From the NCBI GenBank assembly GCA_029098225.1, contig JAQXNX010000029.1, forward strand, positions 1-52,802: a stretch of DNA of 52,802 bases, in the 5' to 3' direction. The notes beneath the pieces are model-generated. The model was not told the DNA's origin, searched no databases, and saw only the letters and a program-made list of their open reading frames with translations. The stretch comes from Spirochaetales bacterium. Its GTDB lineage: Bacteria; Spirochaetota; Spirochaetia; Treponematales; Treponemataceae. Shown here one piece after another: positions 25,332-34,243 of the stretch. The translations under genes and the position numbers were made by a program. Position 1 is the stretch's first letter. Each line of letters begins with the position of its first letter.

Positions 25332-26429
25332 TTACTCCGCGTTTTCCCTATTTTTATTTTTAAGCGCCGAATTAATATATTCAACAATACGCTTTTCGTA
25401 TTCAGCCTTTCCAAAGCGCTCAACTGTTTTTTTGGAAATATATTCTTTTTTATCAAAAAACTTATTATACATTTCTATGCAAAGCTTTGCAGTCTGTTCA
25501 GGAGAAGCAAAATCATATTTGCAGCAAAAATCATAAGATTCAAGCTCTTTTGTTACGGCAAATTCTGTTCCAATTACACAAAGACCGGAAGCAAGAGCTT
25601 CTAATGTGGACATTGAAAAACCTTCATAAAGAGTTGGAAAAATAAGAATATCACCTTTGCGGTAAAAATCAGGCATCTGATCAATTCCAAGTCCGGAACA
25701 GATTTTTGTATGCTTTTTATTCTGAAATTTTGAATATTCTTCGCTAGTGTTGGAAGCAATTAATAATTCAATTTCATATTCAGAGTTATAGTTCTCCAGA
25801 AAATCTGAAAATTCCTTTAGTTTTGAAAGCCCTTTTCGTTCAATAAGTGCACCGGAAAAAAGCACGGTAATTTTTTTAGCTGAAGATTTTTTTCCTGATG
25901 CAGAATTATCTTTTGAACACGAATTTTCTGTTGATGGATAAAACCGGGTTTCATCTACAAAATTATTCAAAACATCAATTTTGTTTTCATCAATTTTGTA
26001 ATAATTTATGAGTTCCGATTTACAGTTTTCGCTTACAGAAAGAATTTTCCGTGCTTTTTTTGCACTAAGTTTTTCCATCCAGGCAATAAGACCGGCTGTT
26101 TTTCCTGCGCCGACATGAACAATAGTTCCCTTCATTGTTCCGTGATGAATTGAAAAATCGGCAGGATACAAGTAACAGTTCCACGAATTTGCAATTACAA
26201 TTTTATCTTTAATAAAATAAAGTTTTAAGCTCAAAAGAAAAGGCCAGAGAATATTTGAGAATTTTCCAAAAGAAGGTCTTCCCCGTTCAAGAAGCTTTAC
26301 ATTAGAAAAATTTCGTTCAAGAATATCTTTTAGATAATAAGAAACGCGTTCCACACCACCGGCATTTTTTACACCAAGCAGAGAAACAAGTATTATCTTT
26401 GTTTTATTATCAATCATAGTTAAATCCAT
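25332..26429 (-). CDS. Glycosyltransferase family 4
   Basis: This GT-B retaining glycosyltransferase is about 366 aa. It has the N-terminal KNAGGVERVSYYL acceptor loop and the C-terminal nucleotide-sugar site FPTLYEGFSMSTLEALASG with its Glu-x7-Glu. The reading frame is open to a GTG at 26444. I use the first ATG (26429); an ATG at 26417 is also possible, and neither has a good ribosome binding site. It is co-directional with the GT2 gene and divergent from the next GT4. The sugar is unknown. Confidence 0.85.
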   Translation of the reverse strand: MDLTMIDNKTKIILVSLLGVKNAGGVERVSYYLKDILERNFSNVKLLERGRPSFGKFSNILWPFLLSLKLYFIKDKIVIANSWNCYLYPADFSIHHGTMKGTIVHVGAGKTAGLIAWMEKLSAKKARKILSVSENCKSELINYYKIDENKIDVLNNFVDETRFYPSTENSCSKDNSASGKKSSAKKITVLFSGALIERKGLSKLKEFSDFLENYNSEYEIELLIASNTSEEYSKFQNKKHTKICSGLGIDQMPDFYRKGDILIFPTLYEGFSMSTLEALASGLCVIGTEFAVTKELESYDFCCKYDFASPEQTAKLCIEMYNKFFDKKEYISKKTVERFGKAEYEKRIVEYINSALKNKNRENAE

Positions 26430-26497
26430 TTTTTGCGGCAGCACGGAAAGTATTTTAGAAGATATGTTTAAAAAAATAGTGCAAGGAGAATTACGGA

Positions 26498-26524
26498 TTT
26501 CAAAAACACTCTACAGTGCTGCCG
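26498..26524. repeat. Half copy (C) of the cloverleaf repeat
   Basis: These 27 bp are identical in inverted orientation to 4981-5007 of copy A. They cover the GCGGCA hairpin arm, the GCACTGTAG stem arm and the TTTTTGAAA outer arm. The partner half is missing, replaced by the promoter region of the GT4 gene, so this is a truncated copy. Confidence 0.8.
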
Positions 26525-26536
26525 CCATAATGCAAT

Positions 26537-26565
26537 TTGCACATTTACGTATAAAACATTATAAT
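26537..26565 (+). promoter_or_regulatory. Promoter of the GT4 / YidC-fusion unit
   Basis: TTGCAC (26537-26542), a 17-nt spacer and a perfect TATAAT (26560-26565). The ATG at 26576 follows after 10 nt without a Shine-Dalgarno sequence, so the mRNA is predicted to be leaderless or nearly so. Confidence 0.75.
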
Positions 26566-26575
26566 ACAAAATTGT

Positions 26576-27682
26576 ATGAAAGAATATGATTTTATCTTCA
26601 TAAATGGCAGATTTCTTGAGCAAAAGCTTACTGGTGTTCAGCGATTTGCTTACGAAACTGTAAAAGAAATTGATAATCTACTTTCTAAAGATATTTATGA
26701 ACCATTAAAAAATAAAACTTTTCTTTGCATACCTTCTGATGTTGATGAAAATAATCTGAAATTCTTAAAAAATATAAAAATCAGAAAAGCAAAACGAGGA
26801 ACAGGAATTTTATGGGAACAGACTTCCTTTGCGTTTGAGATTAAAAAAAATCATGCGCTGGGACTTCATCTTTGCAACGCTGTTCCTTTCCTCCAGAAAA
26901 AAGGAATTGTCTGTCTTCATGATATTACTTATACAATTCATCCCGAGTTTGTTACGACTGCAAAACACAAAATTATGAAAATATGGCACAGAATGCAGGA
27001 CAAAGCCTGTGCAAAAAAAAGTCTTGCCGTTCTTACAGTAAGCAAAAATAGTGCAAAAGAAATTTGTGAATATTTTAAAATTCCAGAAGAGAAAATTTCT
27101 GTTGTATATAACGGCTGGCAGCATTTTTCTACTGAAATTTCTGAGGAGACAAATCTTGAAAAATGGCCGGAACTTAATAATCACGAATTCTTTTACAGTA
27201 TGTCTTCGCTCGCAAAAAATAAAAATTTCAAATGGATTATAGAAGCCGCAAAAAGAAATCCTCAGTATATTTTTGCAGTTGCAGGAAAAAGTGATTTAAA
27301 GAAATACGGCGATACTTTGCATGAAGGAAATAATCTGGATAATCTTTTATATCTTGGTTATGTTTCCGATGACGAAGCAAAGCTGCTTATGAAAAAATGC
27401 AAGGCCTTTATTTTTCCTTCTGTTTTTGAAGGCTTTGGAATTCCTCCTTTAGAAGCACTTGCGATGGGCACTAAAGTTATATGTTCAAATGCAAGCTGTC
27501 TTCCGGAAATTTTTGAAGATTGTGTTTATTATATTAATCCCTATGAATACGATGTAAATCTGGATAAACTGCTTTCTGGAGATGTTTCTCCTGCTGAAAA
27601 AATTCTAAATAAATACAGCTGGGAAAAAACAGCAGAAAAAACTCTGGGAATTGTCCAAAGGGAATTTTTATTAAAAAAATAA
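26576..27682 (+). CDS. Glycosyltransferase family 4 (WbdB-like)
   Basis: This 368-aa GT-B enzyme starts with the acceptor-side motif NGRFLEQKLTGVQRFAYE and has the donor site FPSVFEGFGIPPLEALAMG (about residues 281-299). The pattern matches mannosyl- or related transferases of O-antigen and capsule clusters. It is followed after 12 nt by the YidC-like fusion gene with a GGTGG site, so they form an operon. No signal peptide is present. The substrate is unknown. Confidence 0.87.
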   Translation: MKEYDFIFINGRFLEQKLTGVQRFAYETVKEIDNLLSKDIYEPLKNKTFLCIPSDVDENNLKFLKNIKIRKAKRGTGILWEQTSFAFEIKKNHALGLHLCNAVPFLQKKGIVCLHDITYTIHPEFVTTAKHKIMKIWHRMQDKACAKKSLAVLTVSKNSAKEICEYFKIPEEKISVVYNGWQHFSTEISEETNLEKWPELNNHEFFYSMSSLAKNKNFKWIIEAAKRNPQYIFAVAGKSDLKKYGDTLHEGNNLDNLLYLGYVSDDEAKLLMKKCKAFIFPSVFEGFGIPPLEALAMGTKVICSNASCLPEIFEDCVYYINPYEYDVNLDKLLSGDVSPAEKILNKYSWEKTAEKTLGIVQREFLLKK

Positions 27683-27694
27683 TCAGGTGGTAAT

Positions 27695-30406
27695 ATGCTT
27701 CATTTTTTATATTCAGTTATTATTCAGCCTTTATATCAGATTGTAGAATTTTTTTATACCTTATGTTATGGAATTACTGATAATATAATTCTATCTGTTG
27801 CCGGAGTCAGTCTTGCAGTTTCTTTTTTAAGTCTTCCGCTTTATGTAGTTGCAGAAGGCTGGCAGGAAACAGAACGACAGGCTCAAAAGAAAATGGCTGA
27901 ATGGATAAAGAAAATAAAAAGTTCTTTTAAAGGCGATGAGCAATATATGATGCTCACAACCTATTACCGTTTGAATCATTATCATCCGATGATGGCTTTA
28001 CGTTCTTCTATAAGCCTTATGATTCAGATTCCATTTTTTATTGCTGCCTATAATTTTTTAAGTACACTACCCGCTCTTAAAAACGCCGGCTTTCTTTTTA
28101 TTCAGGATTTAAGTAAGCCTGACTGTCTTTTTAAAATCGGAAATTTTCCTGTAAATATTCTTCCGATTGCAATGACATTAATCAATGTTGTAGCAGGAGC
28201 AATTTATTCTAAAGGACATCCTGTTAAAGAAAAAATCCAGATTTATCTTATGGCCGCTTTCTTTCTTGTATTCCTTTATAATTCTCCTGCAGGCTTAGTT
28301 TTTTACTGGACAATGAATAATTTATTCAGTCTTGTAAAAAATGTTTTTTATAAAATTAAAAGGCCTCTAAGAACGCTTTACATTGTTTGTGCTGTATTTA
28401 TTTTAGCACTTATAGTTTTTCTGCTTTTTGTTCATGACGGTTTCTTATACAGAAGGCTCTCTTTAAGTGCAGCACTTTCTTTAATTTTGTTTACTCCGCT
28501 TTTTGTGAAGGGTTTTAATTATCTTATAAACAATTCACTAAAACCATTATGCAGCTATTCAAAAAAATGTAACAGCTTATTTGCTTCTTCAGCAATTCTT
28601 TTATGTCTTCTGTGCGGCTTAGTACTTCCTTCATTTATTATCTCTTCTTCACCACAGGAATTTTCTTTTATTGAAAATCATGATTCTCCATTTTATTTTT
28701 TAAGAAATGTCTTTTTTCAGTCAATCGGAATTTTTATTTTCTGGCCGGTATGCCTGTACTCACTTTTCGGTAAAAAAATAAAAGCTTTAATAGCATCGCT
28801 TTTATGTATTCTTGCTTTTTGCGGAATTACAAATTCATTTATATTCGGCGGCGATTACGGAAACATAACCTCAAGCTTAGTCTTCTCTAACGCCGGTGTT
28901 CTTCGTCCTGGATTTTTATTTGCTTTTTTAAGTATTGCAGTTTGTGTGATTTTAATTCTTGCATTTTATTTTCTAATCAAATTTAAGAAAATAAAATTTA
29001 TTACACTTGCTGCCACAATTTTTTCAATTTCTCTTTTTGCAATTTCTGTTTTGAATTGCGTTAAAATCCGGAATGGTTACAAAATAACTCAGGATTTGCT
29101 TTCGCAGAATTCAGATAAGAAAACAGATTCCATTAATCCGATTTTCACCCTTTCTAAAAATAATAGAAATGTAATTGTGCTTTTTCTGGACCGTGCAATA
29201 AGCGGATTTTTGCCATACATGCTGGAAGAAGATCCAGTGCTTTCTAAACAGTTTGAAGGCTTTACATATTTTCCAAATACAGTTTCTTATGGTTATCTGA
29301 CACTAACAGGAGCTCCACCACTTTACGGAGGCTATGAATACACGCCGGATAAATTGAATGAAAGAAGCAGTGAATCTCTGCTTAGTAAATATAATGAATC
29401 TCTAAAAGTACTGCCTTACATCTTTGATGACAACGGATTTGATACAACAGTAACAGATTTATCCTGGGCTAATTTTCAGTGGATTCCTGATTTAAGAATT
29501 TTTAATGAAAGGCCTTCAATTAAAACAGAACTTACAGAAGGCGTTTATACAACAAATTATATTTCTGAACATTCTGAAATTTCTGAGCTTCCGGATAAAT
29601 CACAGCTGCTGGAAAGAAATTTTATCTGGTTCAGTTTATTTAAAATTTTACCGCCTGCCACAAGACAAATAATTTATGATGAAGGAAAATGGTGGTCTGC
29701 TAATTCTCCATCTGATGATATTAAGCTTTATCTTGACCGCTATTCAGTGCTTTCATATCTTCCTCGTTTAACCAAAATTGAAGAAACAAAAAAGCCTGTA
29801 TTTATTTTACTTGCGAATAATACACCACATGATCCTGTAATGCTAAGCCAACCGGAATTTATACCTGCTGATAAAGAAAATACTGGCGGCGGAAATTATC
29901 CTCTTGATTCAGATCCTCATTACAACGCAAATTTTGGTGCAATAAAAACTACGGCTGAATTTATGGATTATCTTCGTGAATGCGGAGTTTATGATAATAC
30001 AAGAATTATAATTGTTGCAGACCACGGTGGCGCTGGAACTGCCCTTGATGACCAGGAATTTTTTGAAGACAAAATCAGTAAATCGCCATTAAACTTTACA
30101 GCTTATAATCCGCTTTTAATGTTCAAGGATTTTGATTCTGAAGGTGAAGGAATAATTACAGATAATTCCTTTATGACAAATGCAGATACTCCAATTCTTG
30201 CAGTTGAAAATTTAATTAAAGAACCAAAGAATCCTTTTACAGGAAATATTATTACTGATTTAGTTCAAAAAGAATCTGTAAAAATTTCTGGAGAAACATA
30301 TTCTTCGCCGGAAGATCACAATAAAAATACATTTAAAATTAATGGCTGGATTACAGTTCACGATGATATTTTTGAGCCGGAAAACTGGAAATTAATTGAA
30401 GATTAA
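27695..30406 (+). CDS. YidC/Oxa1-like domain fused to alkaline-phosphatase-superfamily domain
   Basis: This 903-aa membrane protein has an Oxa1/YidC-like N-terminal part (about residues 1-225). That part carries QIPFFIAAYNFLS (111-123) and NSPAGLVFYWTMNNLFSLVKN (196-216), the latter being the most conserved YidC segment. About six more helices follow (228-455). The C-terminal extracytoplasmic domain (about 490-855) looks like a sulfatase/phosphotransferase: Asp499 in NVIVLFLDR, a Thr-rich YLTLTGAP loop (534-540) with candidate nucleophile Thr536 or Thr538, NNTPHD (708-713) and DHG (776-778). LtaS- and EptA-type enzymes share this layout without the YidC part. It may add phospho-substituents to a glycan. 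The cell needs a separate true YidC. Confidence 0.8.
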   Translation: MLHFLYSVIIQPLYQIVEFFYTLCYGITDNIILSVAGVSLAVSFLSLPLYVVAEGWQETERQAQKKMAEWIKKIKSSFKGDEQYMMLTTYYRLNHYHPMMALRSSISLMIQIPFFIAAYNFLSTLPALKNAGFLFIQDLSKPDCLFKIGNFPVNILPIAMTLINVVAGAIYSKGHPVKEKIQIYLMAAFFLVFLYNSPAGLVFYWTMNNLFSLVKNVFYKIKRPLRTLYIVCAVFILALIVFLLFVHDGFLYRRLSLSAALSLILFTPLFVKGFNYLINNSLKPLCSYSKKCNSLFASSAILLCLLCGLVLPSFIISSSPQEFSFIENHDSPFYFLRNVFFQSIGIFIFWPVCLYSLFGKKIKALIASLLCILAFCGITNSFIFGGDYGNITSSLVFSNAGVLRPGFLFAFLSIAVCVILILAFYFLIKFKKIKFITLAATIFSISLFAISVLNCVKIRNGYKITQDLLSQNSDKKTDSINPIFTLSKNNRNVIVLFLDRAISGFLPYMLEEDPVLSKQFEGFTYFPNTVSYGYLTLTGAPPLYGGYEYTPDKLNERSSESLLSKYNESLKVLPYIFDDNGFDTTVTDLSWANFQWIPDLRIFNERPSIKTELTEGVYTTNYISEHSEISELPDKSQLLERNFIWFSLFKILPPATRQIIYDEGKWWSANSPSDDIKLYLDRYSVLSYLPRLTKIEETKKPVFILLANNTPHDPVMLSQPEFIPADKENTGGGNYPLDSDPHYNANFGAIKTTAEFMDYLRECGVYDNTRIIIVADHGGAGTALDDQEFFEDKISKSPLNFTAYNPLLMFKDFDSEGEGIITDNSFMTNADTPILAVENLIKEPKNPFTGNIITDLVQKESVKISGETYSSPEDHNKNTFKINGWITVHDDIFEPENWKLIED

Positions 30407-32142
30407 AAAACAGAATATGAAGCGCCGAGCATAAATTCTGCACTGTGTGCAAACTCACCGGCTTTACCTTTATGATTAAAAATAAAGGTATATGCACCTG
30501 AACCTTTAATGCAAAGATTTTTTAGAAAATAATATTCGGCGGATAACTGAATGCGGTTTGTATAAGAAACCTCATTTGTTAATGCATAGCTTCTTGCCTG
30601 AGTTGTTTGATCTGCAATATTGTTGCCAAGCTCTTTTTCCTGAAGATACAATGCAGAAGGATAATAAGAATAATAACCTTTAATAACATCTTTTTTATCA
30701 AACAAACCAAAGGAATTTGTACCATGCGCAAGGAAGAGATAAGATAAATCTGCATTAAATTTTAAAGGCTTTTTAAATCCAAAGGATATTTCTCCACCTG
30801 CAGCATCTGGTCCAAAAGGAGAACCAATCCATGAAGATATTAAACCAAGCCCGTAAGAGTTTACATCGTTTTCTCTTATTCTTACAAGGCTTGCTTCCTT
30901 TGTTTGTTTTAAATACATGTACGGAGTTGTATAGATTCCTTCAAGCCCTGCTTTAAAATACCCGCCGCTGTTTCCGGCAGGTATAGACAATTCTGTTCCA
31001 AGCTGAAGTCCAATACTGTCCGGGTAAGAATAATCATAATCGTTATTAAGTTCTACAGAAGACTGAATTTCGTTCTGCGAATATAAGCCGTAAATTCTTA
31101 AATATGGACAGGGCGTAATATCAAAAGACCAGCCAAAATACGCACAATAATGAGCTTCTCCGTAAAACTTTAATTCATCTTCAGAAGAATACTGACGCCA
31201 GGCTGAATATGCATGCATAAAAATCAAGGGATTTAAATAACGTAATTCAAACGGACCATGTACTAAAGTTCCTTCCATTATGCCAAGCTTAAGCCAGGTA
31301 AAAGGAACAATTTCTGCCGAATGAACATAAAAAAATCTTGAAACATCAAGCTGAACAATATCCATGGAATATTTTAATCGGGGAGAAAATAAGTTCAGCT
31401 GAACAAAATAATCACTCTGGAATGAAGAATTATAAATCATACTTCCAGATAAGGTTCGTCCAATTTCCAGCCCCTGTCTTCCACATAAAAGTTCAGCACC
31501 CCAGCCGTTAAATACATGGCCAATATTTGCATCAGCATTTATAGGCCACATAAAAAATTCAGCACCGTTATTTCCGGTTGGAATATTCAATGCATAAAAG
31601 TCTGAAGTTAAAGCCCAGAACGGTCCGGCACCTGCATATGGTTCAACATTAATATAGGCAGTCTGAGCAAAATCAAGAATAAAAGGAAAAACAGCAGCGG
31701 GCTGGGAATAAATCTTTCCCATCAAATCTGTAGAAACATAATTATTTAATTCAGTGTAAGAAGACGCATATGTCCAGTCAACTTCAGGATTTGTTCTTAT
31801 AACTGCTGTTGGATTTAAAATAATGTTAGCTGTAAATTTAATATCTGAAAAATCAAGAAGAAATTTTTTCCGCTCAAAGAATTCTTCAACCGATAAATAA
31901 ATCTGCTTTCCGGCTTGCGAAAGATTATCTTCGTCTATTTGAAGAAAATTCAGATAAAGTTCATCAACGCTTAACGGAGCATTATCCAGAACAGAAGAAC
32001 GTTTCTGTTCCAGATTTAAATGATAAAGTGCGTCGTAAATCCAGTGACCGGAAGGAATTAACTGACGTGAGCTGTAAACCTGTGCTGAAAGATTAATCGA
32101 GATTAATAAGGCTGCTGTCAGAAAAATCCTTTTAAGCTTCAT
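30403..32142 (-). CDS. Wzi-like outer-membrane beta-barrel protein 1
   Basis: This 579-aa exported protein has a signal peptide (cleavage expected at LSA-Q, near residue 20) followed by alternating hydrophobic/polar strands of a beta-barrel. It ends in an aromatic residue (Phe), as outer-membrane proteins do. The segment FELRYLNPLIFMHAYSAW is characteristic of the capsule-assembly Wzi family, which holds capsule at the cell surface. The N-terminal helical part (RQLIPSGHWIYDALYHLN) is shared with the protein encoded at 34244-35953. It follows the 666-aa gene by 2 nt and shares a TTAA stop overlap with the YidC-fusion gene. Confidence 0.78.
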   Translation of the reverse strand: MKLKRIFLTAALLISINLSAQVYSSRQLIPSGHWIYDALYHLNLEQKRSSVLDNAPLSVDELYLNFLQIDEDNLSQAGKQIYLSVEEFFERKKFLLDFSDIKFTANIILNPTAVIRTNPEVDWTYASSYTELNNYVSTDLMGKIYSQPAAVFPFILDFAQTAYINVEPYAGAGPFWALTSDFYALNIPTGNNGAEFFMWPINADANIGHVFNGWGAELLCGRQGLEIGRTLSGSMIYNSSFQSDYFVQLNLFSPRLKYSMDIVQLDVSRFFYVHSAEIVPFTWLKLGIMEGTLVHGPFELRYLNPLIFMHAYSAWRQYSSEDELKFYGEAHYCAYFGWSFDITPCPYLRIYGLYSQNEIQSSVELNNDYDYSYPDSIGLQLGTELSIPAGNSGGYFKAGLEGIYTTPYMYLKQTKEASLVRIRENDVNSYGLGLISSWIGSPFGPDAAGGEISFGFKKPLKFNADLSYLFLAHGTNSFGLFDKKDVIKGYYSYYPSALYLQEKELGNNIADQTTQARSYALTNEVSYTNRIQLSAEYYFLKNLCIKGSGAYTFIFNHKGKAGEFAHSAEFMLGASYSVF

Positions 32143-32144
32143 AA

Positions 32145-34145
32145 TTATCTTCCGAATATTTTAAATCCTATTGAAAGAATTACTCCATTTGTAGAAAAGT
32201 ATTCATCATTTTCTACACGATGATAAGTCTCATTTACACTGTAGCGTTCATCAGATTCATAAATGCTTACGGCTTTTCCATCGATTGTTGTAAAGTAATC
32301 ATAAACATATCCGGCAGAAGCATTTACATAAAATGGAACTCTAATTTTATTGAGTCTGTAACTTGCATTTAGGGAAATTATATGAGTCCATTCATAAGCG
32401 CCATCATGGAACTGATGCTTCATAAGTTCGCCGCGTCCATGTCTTGGAAGCTCGGAATAAAGATTACTTCCCGGAACAGCCTGAGAGCCGAAGTCTGCAC
32501 CATGACGGATAAACTGATACTGCAATGAAGTTGATGAAGATCTTGCAGGATTAAATTCAAATCTTGCAAGGAATTCATCTGAGTTTGGCTGAAGATAATA
32601 TCCAAGGCACAAGCCGTTATTTGTATAATTTTCACTCAGATAACCATTGTACCACGGAGTTCCGTTTATTGACTGATGTGTGTAGCAATAAGGTTCAATT
32701 CTTGTATAACGGAAAGAGAAGGTTCCAAAAGGGATTTTTGGAATTACAGTTTTTACTCCAACCTGGAATGCATACATAGCTCTGGTAGTTTCCCAGAATT
32801 TTGTAAAGAAGGCATTCAATTCATCAAGATAAAAGGAGCCCCAGATGCTTCCAACGCCAGGAACACGAACTTTTAAGTTTCCATAAAGAGAAAGATTATC
32901 ATAATCGCCGATATCGTTCTGATAAACAATTCTGTCTATTAATGGAAAGCTGTAACCAAGCTCAAGGCGTTTTGGCCAGACACAGGTACTTCCAAAATCC
33001 AGGTGAAGATATTTAAAGTCTAAGTCAAGCTGTCCAATCGAAAATGCATTCTGGAAATAATGATAATCCTTGTATTCATCATTATTTATATTTTCTTCGT
33101 TACCATCTGAAATATTAATTTTTTTACCGGCACCATCAATCGGATAATAAGCATTTTCAAGAACATCACCTCTGTTAGGCATTTCAAGAATACCTGTCAT
33201 TGTTCTTAAAGAAATCCAGCTGAAGGGTTTTAAGGCTGTATCAAAAGCAAAGAATGGACTTGCAGTTGAATTCAAAACAAGAGAGGCTCCGTTATCCATT
33301 CCACCCCACTCGCGGTTTTCGCGGCCTGCTCCAAGCTCAATTATATCATTAAAAAAATAACCCCGGATTTCACCTTTCATTCCAAAGCCTAAAGAAACCG
33401 CATTTGGCCATGCATGAAGTCCGCCGGCATTAATTCCACCTTCAATAGGATAAACAGAACCATCCCAATATTTTTTATAAGCATATGGACGGTAAGCAAG
33501 ATTATGATAAATATTTACAGTTCTCGGGCTCTGTCCCACAGGCTTTGAAAAATCATTTTCGGAATTATATCTTGTTGCAGTCCAGTAACCTATATCATAA
33601 GCTCCTTTATAAACTAAAGGAACTTTTGTAAAACCTAAATATGTCTGATTTCTGTAAGAAATATTATTTCCTAAATCGCCGGAAAATTCTGCTTCATTCC
33701 AAACCTGAAAAGCACCCCTAGAATAATTATCATAATCATACAGCCCCATAGAAAAATCGCCGTTAATAGAATCTCGTATTTCAAATGAAACAGGAAGCTC
33801 CAGAATTTTTCCTTCGAATCTGACCATAGCTTTTGCTAAATCAAGTCCAGGTTCAGCCTCAAAACGTTCAAGCTGACGCTCTACAATATTTTTTTCAGAA
33901 CTTATTTCATAATCATCTGTATAATCATCCAGATTGATGAGAATCTGATTAAGAGTATCTTTTATAAAACGCTGGGAATAAGGTTTTACGGCAGGTAAAG
34001 GAGAACACAAGCCTCTTAAGCTTGCATTTTCAAGAATGTCATAAACTTCATCACCAACATCTACGGTAATATTCTGCTGGGCAGATAAAGCAGCACAAAA
34101 AGAAAAGAACAATATTGAAATAAAAATTTTTACAATTTTTTTCAT
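32145..34145 (-). CDS. Wzi-like outer-membrane beta-barrel protein 2
   Basis: This 666-aa exported protein has a signal peptide (cleavage expected at LSA-Q near residue 22). It has an N-terminal helical region with a VKPYSQRFIKDTLNQIL pattern, then many beta strands. GAGRENREWGGMDNG and the LKPFSWISLRTMTGILE segment match the Wzi-type core more loosely than in the two neighbours. The leader contains a TTGGAG site and an AT-rich imperfect hairpin (about 34180-34210). It is the first gene of a two-gene unit with the 579-aa paralogue. It probably binds or moves surface glycan at the outer membrane. Confidence 0.7.
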   Translation of the reverse strand: MKKIVKIFISILFFSFCAALSAQQNITVDVGDEVYDILENASLRGLCSPLPAVKPYSQRFIKDTLNQILINLDDYTDDYEISSEKNIVERQLERFEAEPGLDLAKAMVRFEGKILELPVSFEIRDSINGDFSMGLYDYDNYSRGAFQVWNEAEFSGDLGNNISYRNQTYLGFTKVPLVYKGAYDIGYWTATRYNSENDFSKPVGQSPRTVNIYHNLAYRPYAYKKYWDGSVYPIEGGINAGGLHAWPNAVSLGFGMKGEIRGYFFNDIIELGAGRENREWGGMDNGASLVLNSTASPFFAFDTALKPFSWISLRTMTGILEMPNRGDVLENAYYPIDGAGKKINISDGNEENINNDEYKDYHYFQNAFSIGQLDLDFKYLHLDFGSTCVWPKRLELGYSFPLIDRIVYQNDIGDYDNLSLYGNLKVRVPGVGSIWGSFYLDELNAFFTKFWETTRAMYAFQVGVKTVIPKIPFGTFSFRYTRIEPYCYTHQSINGTPWYNGYLSENYTNNGLCLGYYLQPNSDEFLARFEFNPARSSSTSLQYQFIRHGADFGSQAVPGSNLYSELPRHGRGELMKHQFHDGAYEWTHIISLNASYRLNKIRVPFYVNASAGYVYDYFTTIDGKAVSIYESDERYSVNETYHRVENDEYFSTNGVILSIGFKIFGR

Positions 34146-34243
34146 AACTCAAAAACTCCAATTATTTGTATTACTATATTAGTGTATTATTTCCTTAATA
34201 CAGTAATATATTATAATTTTATTTCAAATAATGTCAAGTTTTG

